A stretch of 5,257 bases of DNA from the NCBI GenBank assembly GCA_023258825.1, contig JALQWE010000308.1, positions 1 to 5,257 on the forward strand, written 5' to 3'. Under the pieces are notes generated by a model that saw nothing but the letters and a program-made list of their open reading frames with translations, was not told the DNA's origin and did not search any database. Below, piece after piece: positions 1 through 5,257 of this stretch (its first letter is position 1; each line of letters starts with the position of its first letter). A program made the translations under genes and the position numbers. The DNA comes from Planctomycetaceae bacterium (GTDB lineage Bacteria > Planctomycetota > Planctomycetia > Planctomycetales > Planctomycetaceae).

Positions 1-38
1 CTCGTTCCGTTGCCTCTGACCGATTTCCGGAAACAACC

Positions 39-1436
39 ATGAAGCTGACTTTTCTCGGGGCTGCTGGCGAAGTGACGGGCAGTCAACACCTGATAGAAAC
101 CGAGTCCGCTCGTATTCTGCTGGATTGTGGTCTGTTTCAGGGGCGGGAGGAGGAGGCCAGACCCAAAAATCAGCATTTTCGCTGTCGTCCGCAGGGTCTC
201 GATGCCGTCGTGTTGTCGCACGGGCATATTGATCACTGCGGCAATCTGCCGGGGCTGGTGCGCGCAGGTTTTCAACGGCCCATCTTTTCGACTCATGCCA
301 CCGCGGACATCGCTGCAGTCATGATGCGCGACAGTGCACGCATTCAGGAAGAGGATGCGCGTTATGAAAGCCGCAAAGGACATCATGGACCAGACCACAT
401 CGCAAAGCCGCTCTACACGGAGGACGATGCGCGCAGGACTGCAAAGCTGTTTGAGCCCGTGAACTTTCATGAATGGGTCGACATCGCTGATGGTGCACGA
501 CTGCGGTTTCATCACGCGGGTCACATTCTCGGTGCGGCCATCACCGAACTGGAGTTGGAGGATCAGGGGGAGATTCACCGTGTCGTTTATACCGGGGATC
601 TGGGGCGTCGACAGCAGCCCATCCTGATGGATCCGGAGCCCATCGATCGCTGCGATATCCTGATTTGCGAATCGACCTATGGCGATCGCCTGCATCCGGA
701 TTCCGGAGATGTTCGCAGAGAGTTGCAGCGGGTGATTTGTGAGGCTTCACGGCAGAATGGCAAGGTGATCATTCCGGCCTTCAGTCTCGGGCGTACTCAG
801 ATGCTCGCCTATCTGCTGAACGATCTGCGTAATTCGGACGCAATGTGCCGAGTTCCGGTGTTCATCGACAGTCCTCTGGCTGGTCGGCTGACTGAGGTGC
901 ATCGTGATCACACGTCCGTGATGGATGGGGATGTGCAGTCGGCACTGGAACAGGATGACGATGTCTTCGATTTTCCCGGTTTGACTTATACGCGGTCTCA
1001 GGATGAAAGCATGGCCCTGAATCGCAGAGATGGTCCGCTGGTGATTATTGCTGCCGGAGGTATGTGTGAAAACGGACGGATTGTGCACCACCTGAAGCAT
1101 GCCGTTGCGGACGAACGCAATACGATCCTGATCATCGGGTTTCAGGCAGAACACACTTTAGGACGCCGGATTGTGGAACGCCGTCCGGAGTTGCATATTC
1201 TCGGGAGAACGCTGCCGTTGCGAGCCCGTGTGGAGGTCATTAACGGGCTCTCGGCTCATGCTGATGCGGCTGATTTCCGCTGGTGGTTTGGTGAACTTCA
1301 GAAACGGGGAGGGGCAGGGCAGGTCTTCCTGGTTCATGGAGAACCCCGGGCGGCTCAGGCTGTTTCAGAGTTGGCTGCGGACTGTTCCGATCTGCCACCT
1401 GTGGTGCCCAACTTTGGCCAGTCGTTCGAGTTCTGA
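39..1436 (+). CDS. beta-CASP metallo-beta-lactamase ribonuclease (YSH1/CPSF-73-like, COG1236 type)
   Basis: The product is a 465-residue zinc-dependent RNase of the metallo-beta-lactamase/beta-CASP group, expected in the cytoplasm and acting on RNA. Visible motifs are HGHIDH at residues 61-66 (zinc ligands), His162 in GHILGA, Asp187 in YTGDLGR, Glu211 in ESTYGD (beta-CASP motif A), the GGMCENGRIVHHLKH block at about 340-354 (motif B region), SAHAD with His407 (motif C), and a final LVHGE near 431-435. Length and motif order match the Thermus thermophilus TTHA0252 RNase subfamily as I recall it, so the protein looks complete and catalytically intact. The frame stays open upstream to the window edge, but MKLTFLGAAGEVTGS is the normal family N-terminus, which supports the ATG at 39. 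The upstream bases contain only a weak purine run (GGAAA). It converges with bioF. The exact RNA substrate (mRNA decay or RNA maturation) cannot be read from sequence. Confidence 0.93.
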   Translation: MKLTFLGAAGEVTGSQHLIETESARILLDCGLFQGREEEARPKNQHFRCRPQGLDAVVLSHGHIDHCGNLPGLVRAGFQRPIFSTHATADIAAVMMRDSARIQEEDARYESRKGHHGPDHIAKPLYTEDDARRTAKLFEPVNFHEWVDIADGARLRFHHAGHILGAAITELELEDQGEIHRVVYTGDLGRRQQPILMDPEPIDRCDILICESTYGDRLHPDSGDVRRELQRVICEASRQNGKVIIPAFSLGRTQMLAYLLNDLRNSDAMCRVPVFIDSPLAGRLTEVHRDHTSVMDGDVQSALEQDDDVFDFPGLTYTRSQDESMALNRRDGPLVIIAAGGMCENGRIVHHLKHAVADERNTILIIGFQAEHTLGRRIVERRPELHILGRTLPLRARVEVINGLSAHADAADFRWWFGELQKRGGAGQVFLVHGEPRAAQAVSELAADCSDLPPVVPNFGQSFEF

Positions 1437-1536
1437 TTACGGCACAGACGATCCATGGAGGTGTGAGAGGATCTCGGCTCGCGGCCCGTTTTTTGATCTG
1501 CAGCTTCCGCTGAAGGTTCCGGGAGGTGGCTGAACG

Positions 1537-2763
1537 TCAGCGACTCTGTTCGAGCACTTCGGCGATGGCGCAGCTGGCTTGCTGCAGTTGTTGTTCGGTG
1601 TGCTCACTGCTGATCGACAGGCGCAATCGCGCAGTCTTTGCGGGGACGGTGGGTGGCCTGATGGCGGGAATCAGCAGGCCGCGTTCCCGCAGTTGCAGAC
1701 TGATTCGGACTGCCCGTGCATCGTCGCCGATCAGGATTCCAATGATCGGGCTTCCTTCCGGATTCAGGCGGCAGTCTGCGGAGGAACCGCCGGTTTTCAT
1801 GGAGGGGATTCCAGCTGCGGCCAGCAGTTGACGCATCCGGATGGATCGTGCCTGCAGACGCGATCGTCGTTCAGGCTCCTGCTGCACGATCTGCAAAGCC
1901 CTGAATGCTGCCGCACACAGGGCTGGAGGCAGGGCAGTGGAGAAAAACTGACTTCGGGCGGAATTCCAGAGCCAGTCTGTCAACTGGTGGCTGCCGGCAG
2001 CAAATCCACCAAGACAGCCCAGCGATTTGCTGAGGGTTCCCAGTCGTACCGGGATGCGCGATTCGACTTCCTGCAATTCACAGATGCCCCTGCCGCTTGC
2101 GCCAAAGTTACCTGTGGCGTGGGCTTCATCGACAATCATCTGAGCCTCGAATTGATCGGCCATGTCACACAGCGCGTTCAGGTCTGCAAGTGTCCCGTCC
2201 ATGCTGAAAACGGAGTCCGTCACGATGAACACAAGATCGAATTCATGACGACGACGTGCCATCGCGACCTGCAGGCGATCCAGTCGCTGTCGATCGTAGA
2301 CGAGAAATTTTGCTGCTGACCCCCGACACCCATCGATCAGGCTGGCGTGGTTGTCTCGATCGCAGAAAATGGCATCCCGAGGGCCCGCAATCGCCATGAT
2401 TGTTCCTGCGTTGGCCGCAAAACCTGAGGGAAACAGGAGGGCGGATTCCGCGCCATCCCATGCGGCAAGAGCGCGTTCCAGCTGGGCTAGTGCGGGGGAA
2501 CGTCCGGCAATCAGCGCACTGGCACCCGATCCAGCCTGTTCGGCGGCTGCTTCTGAGAATACCTGGCAGACCCGTGGATCATGAGTCAGGCCAAGATAGT
2601 CGTTGGTGGCGAAACTCAGGTAATCTCGCCCCTGTTGCCGGCAGATGACGGAACCAGAGCGTTCTGTTTCCTGACGATGCCGATACCGGTGTTCCAGCTT
2701 CAGTGTCTGAAGGGCTTGAGCCAGTCGTTGCTGAAATCGATCTGCAGCCATCTTCAACCCCAT
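1537..2763 (-). CDS. bioF: 8-amino-7-oxononanoate synthase (biotin synthesis)
   Basis: The product is a 408-residue PLP enzyme of the alpha-oxoamine synthase family. BioF condenses L-alanine with pimeloyl-ACP (or pimeloyl-CoA) to give 8-amino-7-oxononanoate, CO2 and the free carrier, the first step of biotin ring assembly. Visible features are NDYLGL (54-59), the PSGFAANAG block (112-120), His139 (cofactor-stacking position), the DSVFSMDG loop (183-190), DEAH with Asp212 and His215, and the PLP-lysine segment TLSKSLGCLGG with Lys246. The C-terminal AIRPPTVPAKTARLRL stretch (367-382) closely resembles BioF and argues against 2-amino-3-ketobutyrate CoA ligase. The loop GSGASALIAG (78-87) is a little divergent. 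The start is uncertain: ATG at 2763 gives MGLKMAADRF, and the in-frame ATG at 2751 gives MAADRF; neither has a strong ribosome site. No other bio genes are in view. Another alpha-oxoamine synthase specificity cannot be fully excluded. Confidence 0.92.
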   Translation of the reverse strand: MGLKMAADRFQQRLAQALQTLKLEHRYRHRQETERSGSVICRQQGRDYLSFATNDYLGLTHDPRVCQVFSEAAAEQAGSGASALIAGRSPALAQLERALAAWDGAESALLFPSGFAANAGTIMAIAGPRDAIFCDRDNHASLIDGCRGSAAKFLVYDRQRLDRLQVAMARRRHEFDLVFIVTDSVFSMDGTLADLNALCDMADQFEAQMIVDEAHATGNFGASGRGICELQEVESRIPVRLGTLSKSLGCLGGFAAGSHQLTDWLWNSARSQFFSTALPPALCAAAFRALQIVQQEPERRSRLQARSIRMRQLLAAAGIPSMKTGGSSADCRLNPEGSPIIGILIGDDARAVRISLQLRERGLLIPAIRPPTVPAKTARLRLSISSEHTEQQLQQASCAIAEVLEQSR

Positions 2764-2810
2764 TTCAGCTCAAGGCCGGTCGAATGACCCTGCCCGGAGG
2801 GTTGTTGATG

Positions 2811-2838
2811 GACCACGGTGTTGTTAACACGGATGGTC
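2811..2838. promoter_or_regulatory. interrupted inverted repeat upstream of bioF, possible operator or leader hairpin
   Basis: GACCA at 2811-2815 pairs with TGGTC at 2834-2838, C2816 with G2832, and GTGTT at 2818-2822 with AACAC at 2826-2830, around a three-base centre (GTT). One mismatch (2817/2831) and one unpaired A (2833) interrupt 11 base pairs. The dyad sits 48-75 bases upstream of the bioF start, a suitable place for an operator or an RNA hairpin in the bioF leader. The TTGTTAAC at 2821-2828 recalls one arm of a BirA biotin-repressor site, but the expected second arm at the usual spacing was not found. No T-run follows on either strand, so it is not a terminator. The regulatory role is inference. 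Confidence 0.35.
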
Positions 2839-2883
2839 TTGATTCGTTGCATTGAAACAGCACGATTGTGTATTCGAGGGCTT

Positions 2884-2901
2884 GCCTGTACAGGCTTTTT
2901 T
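2884..2901 (+). repeat. perfect 12-base palindrome followed by six T
   Basis: GCCTGTACAGGC at 2884-2895 is a perfect palindrome, immediately followed on the plus strand by six T (2896-2901). Folded as RNA it leaves only about four base pairs around a four-base loop, which is short for an intrinsic terminator, and no plus-strand gene ends here. A dimeric repressor site upstream of bioF is an alternative reading. Only the palindrome and T-run are observed; the function is open. Confidence 0.3.
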
Positions 2902-3176
2902 GTGGTAACGCTATCGGGAGATCTGGCTGACACGGCGATCCTGATTGCATGAATCGCTCGTGGCGGGTTGGTGAGACCGCCGGATGCTGCCATGTGAATG
3001 CCAAGGCGGTGTCCAAACCTGCCCGACCCTCCGACGCCTCGCAAAATGGAGTATGCTCAGCTTTGTCGGGCCCCGTCGGATTTGCCGGGCTCCGGTACTT
3101 TCGGGGCAGGAACATGTCCCGGGCGGCAAGCTGGAAGGACATGACCGTCGACAACAGCGACCTCCGTAAATGAGCA

Positions 3177-3204
3177 TAAAAAAAGCCCGCACAGGGTGCG
3201 GGCT
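3177..3204 (-). terminator. intrinsic terminator of the tRNA-Ser gene
   Basis: Read on the minus strand, AGCCCGCA (3204-3197) pairs perfectly with TGCGGGCT (3191-3184). The loop is five bases, or three if the closing C-G pair forms. The stem runs straight into seven T (3184-3178, the first shared with the stem). This is a textbook Rho-independent terminator that starts only five bases after the tRNA discriminator base. It works only on the minus strand, because no T-run follows on the plus strand. It indicates that the tRNA transcript ends here and does not continue into bioF. Confidence 0.9.
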
Positions 3205-3209
3205 GAAAA

Positions 3210-3298
3210 CGGAGAGAGAGGGATTCGAACCCTCGGACCCCATTTCTGGGGTCACATCATTAGCAATGATGCGCATTCGGCCACTCTGCCATCTCTCC
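3210..3298 (-). tRNA. tRNA-Ser(GCU)
   Basis: The minus strand folds into a complete class II tRNA. The acceptor stem GGAGAGA (3298-3292) pairs with TCTCTCC (3217-3211), with a G discriminator at 3210. The anticodon stem CATCA/TGATG encloses the loop TTGCTAA, with anticodon GCT at 3264-3262, which reads AGC and AGU serine codons. The long variable arm GACCCC/GGGGTC is diagnostic of serine and leucine tRNAs, and together with the G discriminator and GCU anticodon identifies serine. The T arm is GAGGG-TTCGAAT-CCCTC. CCA is not encoded; the following bases are TTT, so it must be added by nucleotidyltransferase. The gene is single, not in a tRNA cluster, with a terminator right behind it. No copy of its 3' end elsewhere in the window suggests an integrated element. 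Confidence 0.97.
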
Positions 3299-3304
3299 TG
3301 CGCT

Positions 3305-3330
3305 GATTCACCGGCGAGATGCCGTGAATC
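3305..3330 (-). other. hairpin in the presumed 5' leader of pre-tRNA-Ser
   Basis: On the minus strand GATTCAC-GGC pairs with GCC-G-GTGAATC: ten base pairs with a single bulged G around a five-base loop. It begins about four bases after the likely transcription start and ends six bases before the mature tRNA 5' end. It would therefore fill nearly the whole leader removed by RNase P. The structure is directly visible; any role in processing or stability is inference. Confidence 0.45.
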
Positions 3331-3340
3331 GAGTTGGTGC

Positions 3341-3368
3341 AATATAATCGAATTGCGTTGAGACACAA
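3341..3368 (-). promoter_or_regulatory. candidate sigma-70-type promoter for tRNA-Ser
   Basis: On the minus strand TTGTGT (3368-3363) and TATATT (3346-3341) are separated by 16 bases, a reasonable -35/-10 pair. Transcription would start near 3335, giving a leader of about 37 bases before the tRNA. The short distance to the tRNA supports it. The -35 match is partial and the spacing is one base short of the optimum, so the call is tentative. Confidence 0.42.
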
Positions 3369-3404
3369 GTTCAGATCAATTCGGGAAATCTCTTTCACAG
3401 AATA

Positions 3405-3429
3405 GGGTTTCGCGGGTGTGCGAATACCC
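3405..3429 (-). terminator. bulged hairpin after the thioredoxin-protease gene, possible terminator
   Basis: Read on the minus strand, GGGT-T-... style arms form nine pairs: GGGT (3405-3408) with ACCC (3426-3429), and TTCGC (3409-3413) with GCGAA (3420-3424), leaving one bulged base (3425) and a six-base loop. It begins about 20 bases beyond the TAA stop at 3451 and lies before the tRNA promoter, the expected place for a transcript end. It lacks a T-run (TATTCTGTG follows), so it may instead be a 3'-end stabilising hairpin, or be incidental. Confidence 0.33.
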
Positions 3430-3450
3430 CACAGTGACTGCTTCTGGTGA

Positions 3451-5088
3451 TTATTCCGGATACGCCGCCTTTGAGGTTTTTGTGGTGGCTTGTTCTGGTT
3501 GTGTTGTTGCCGTTGGACGAGAGGCTTTCAGGGCTGCAACCGGGCGTCGTTCTGTCGATTCTCCTGTCAGCATTTCCATAAGCCACGGAGATGCTCGCGG
3601 GATAACAATCACCTTTTTCTGAGCCCCCGCGGTCTTGTCATCGATGATCACAGTGACTTCCGGGCCCACAGATGCGACGGCTTCAGCCGGGTGATCCTGT
3701 GGCATGGCGGACGGAGTCGATTTGTCCGGAGTCAGTTCAGATTCAGAGAACTCGTTGACGCTGAGTGGATCGAAGGGACGAGCTTCGTCGCTCATGGCGA
3801 CGTCGGCTTCGTTGTCTGCGAACTCAGGGGGCGTCTGGTTGGTGGAGGCGATCTTCGGGGCGCCTTCCTTTGGGCTATCGGCCACCTCCGGTGTCTCTGC
3901 TGCTGATTTTTGAAGTTCGGTCAGCTTCAGTTTGTTCAGCAGGTTCAGGATCGCGCTGCGGGCCATGTACAGGCCTTCAGACTTTTCCTGATTCCTGCAG
4001 CTGCAAACACCGACGAGATTTCCGTCTTCGTCAAAGAGTCCTCCGCCAGACCTTCCCTTGGCAGGTTCCGTTGAGCACACCAGATTGCCGGGACCTTCGT
4101 AACGGTTTTCTTCAATCAGCATCACCGTTTTCTGTGACGGCGAGTCGCCTCCGTCGCAACCGAAACTCGTCAACAGTTGATCCTGACGCAGTGTTGGAGC
4201 TGTGGCAGTTAACTTCACGGCAGGAAAGCTGCCCGGGGACGAGATTTTCAGGATGGCAAGATCCAGTCCATGGTCCCCTCCAACCACGGTGGCAGGATAT
4301 GTCTGCGGGATTCCATCGGTGAAGATCTCGACGGTTGTCCTGGTGTCCCCGACCTTCAGCCCCAGAAAGAAATGTGCACAGGTCAGGATCACGGTTGACC
4401 CCGATTCGCTGGAAATGATGGTTCCCGTTCCGACTTCTCGCATGGTTACGGCTTCGCCATCGACCATGGCTGACCCCTCGACGTTCACTCGCACTGTTGC
4501 GGCCGCTGCCAGCTCTATGCCGTTGAGCCGACCGGATACGGGTGACTGACCACGAAAAACCGGTGACTCTGAATTCTCACCCTTTTCGTTAAACGCTCGT
4601 CGAAAAAAATCTACCAGCGAGCCGCTCGTTCTGTTGGCGGACGCAACTGGTTCCCGACTGCGCGGTGCTTCCGTGTGTTCCGGGCTCTCCGAAGCCACCT
4701 GCTCAACATCAGACTTTCTGCCTGGAGCCTTGTCGGTAGCCGCGCTGGCAGCTTTTCGTTTTTCGGATAGCTCCTGCGCTGCTCGATTCATAGCACTGCG
4801 CAAATCAGCTTCGGCGGTCAGACCAACAAACCGCTTGACCTCTTTTCCCTCCGACATAATCACAAGTGTCGGCACGCCTTCGACGCGGAATTGCCTTGAA
4901 AGATCCGGCTCCTCAGTGATGTCAATTCGTCGAATCGGAAATCCGTTGGATTCCATACGATTCAGAATGGGAACCATTTGCCGACAAGGCTGGCAGTAGC
5001 TGGCGGTAAAGTCGAGCAGCTCAACGTCAGGAACGTCTCCGGACGGCGTTTCGACCAGCATCGACAACAGCAAAAGCAGCATTTTCAT
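3451..5088 (-). CDS. thioredoxin-fold / trypsin-like serine protease fusion, probably exported
   Basis: From the ATG at 5088 the product has 545 residues; numbers below use that start. A short hydrophobic N-terminus (MKMLLLLLSMLV) looks like a weak signal peptide, without a clear AxA cleavage site. Residues about 20-105 form a compact thioredoxin fold with YCQPC (Cys32, Cys35) and the GVPT cis-proline loop (Pro73). A charged, low-complexity linker follows (about 107-193). A trypsin-like peptidase domain covers about 194-386, with the triad His239 in TCAHF, Asp276 in LDLAIL and Ser347 in GRSGGGLF. The last 150 or so residues are Pro/Ala/Ser/Glu-rich, with no recognisable domain or membrane segment. 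A longer GTG start at 5145 adds 19 residues that do not look like a signal sequence and has no ribosome site, so the ATG is preferred. Export and envelope protein quality control are inferences from architecture. The substrate is unknown. Confidence 0.85.
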   Translation of the reverse strand: MKMLLLLLSMLVETPSGDVPDVELLDFTASYCQPCRQMVPILNRMESNGFPIRRIDITEEPDLSRQFRVEGVPTLVIMSEGKEVKRFVGLTAEADLRSAMNRAAQELSEKRKAASAATDKAPGRKSDVEQVASESPEHTEAPRSREPVASANRTSGSLVDFFRRAFNEKGENSESPVFRGQSPVSGRLNGIELAAAATVRVNVEGSAMVDGEAVTMREVGTGTIISSESGSTVILTCAHFFLGLKVGDTRTTVEIFTDGIPQTYPATVVGGDHGLDLAILKISSPGSFPAVKLTATAPTLRQDQLLTSFGCDGGDSPSQKTVMLIEENRYEGPGNLVCSTEPAKGRSGGGLFDEDGNLVGVCSCRNQEKSEGLYMARSAILNLLNKLKLTELQKSAAETPEVADSPKEGAPKIASTNQTPPEFADNEADVAMSDEARPFDPLSVNEFSESELTPDKSTPSAMPQDHPAEAVASVGPEVTVIIDDKTAGAQKKVIVIPRASPWLMEMLTGESTERRPVAALKASRPTATTQPEQATTKTSKAAYPE

Positions 5089-5257
5089 AGGTGGCTTCCA
5101 TGCCAGAAAGATGCATGTCCAGGAGACGTCCTCAGTCACCTTCACAAATCAATTCACGCAACTGTCGCTCCCGCCGGACGTCCCTGTCCGTCAGAATGCA
5201 TCGCATCAGGTATTCGTTGAAAAAACTACAAAGCAAAAATGAAAAATATTCAGTCAG

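Larger units (their letters stand above)
2764..3176. other. 413-base intergenic region, no supported gene
   Basis: This stretch lies between the bioF start and the terminator of the tRNA-Ser gene. Open frames occur on both strands (for example 2949-3173 + and 2765-3154 -). None has a ribosome site or a recognisable domain, their compositions look accidental, and they overlap each other. The region must supply the promoter and 5' leader of bioF on the minus strand, but I could not pick out a convincing -35/-10 pair. It contains three non-coding structures listed separately: an interrupted dyad at 2811-2838, a palindrome with a T-run at 2884-2901, and a foldable GC-rich segment at 3058-3133. 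Confidence 0.6.

Noticed and set aside
1437..1536. Possible shared terminator between the converging ribonuclease and bioF genes
   Set aside because: Only weak elements are present: GATCC/GGATC (1450-1473) with a 14-base loop, six T at 1489-1494 without an adjacent stem, and a four-pair CAGC-GGAA-GCTG. None forms a convincing stem plus T-run.
1579..2319. A 246-codon open frame on the plus strand, antisense to bioF
   Set aside because: It lies wholly inside bioF in a complementary frame, has no recognisable domain or ribosome site, and its composition is what antisense frames of a GC-moderate gene produce.
2821..2850. BirA (biotin repressor) operator upstream of bioF
   Set aside because: One arm (TTGTTAAC) is similar, but the bases 14-15 positions further on do not match the required second arm (GGTTAACAA-like).
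2765..3154. A 129-codon minus-strand open frame ending next to the bioF start
   Set aside because: The position would suit a gene upstream of bioF, but the protein has no motif or hydrophobic pattern, no ribosome site was seen, and overlapping frames are just as open.
2949..3173. A 74-codon plus-strand open frame ending just before the tRNA terminator
   Set aside because: It has no ribosome site, family motif or promoter, and it overlaps other equally unsupported frames in the same stretch.
3210..3298. tRNA gene as attachment site of an integrated element
   Set aside because: No integrase gene, no repeated tRNA 3' end in the window, and the neighbouring genes look like normal chromosomal genes.
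3343..3348. Perfect TATAAT on the plus strand
   Set aside because: No acceptable -35 at 16-18 bases upstream and no plus-strand gene downstream. It overlaps the better minus-strand -10 that serves the tRNA.
2911..3366. A 151-codon minus-strand open frame spanning the tRNA region
   Set aside because: It runs straight through the tRNA-Ser gene and its terminator, so it cannot be a normal protein gene.

Overview
The window looks like an ordinary chromosomal segment of a free-living bacterium, most likely a planctomycete. This assignment is an inference. It rests on a moderate G+C content, weak Shine-Dalgarno signals, widely spaced single genes, and a large secreted-type protein joining a thioredoxin fold to a trypsin-like protease. 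No phage, insertion sequence, CRISPR array or toxin-antitoxin pair was seen.

Layout, left to right. (1) At 39-1436 (+) is a complete beta-CASP metallo-beta-lactamase ribonuclease. (2) It converges on a complete 8-amino-7-oxononanoate synthase gene, bioF, at 1537-2763 (-), across a 100-base gap. (3) The stretch 2764-3176 (413 bases) has no convincing gene. It holds a long interrupted dyad (2811-2838), a perfect 12-base palindrome followed by six T (2884-2901) and a GC-rich foldable segment (3058-3133). (4) A tRNA-Ser(GCU) gene lies at 3210-3298 (-), with a clear intrinsic terminator directly behind it, and a candidate promoter and a leader hairpin in front. (5) At 3451-5088 (-) is a thioredoxin-trypsin fusion protein with complete active sites in both domains. 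A bulged hairpin separates it from the tRNA promoter. (6) The right edge (5089-5257) is its upstream region. It may contain the tail of another reading frame, which the window cuts off.

The genes do not form an obvious pathway. They cover RNA processing or decay, biotin synthesis, translation, and envelope proteolysis or redox. The protease gene and the tRNA share a strand but appear to be separate transcription units. bioF is alone, without bioA, bioB, bioC or bioD nearby. The most distinctive item is the thioredoxin-protease fusion. The non-coding dyads are weaker leads, and no clearly new system could be demonstrated.
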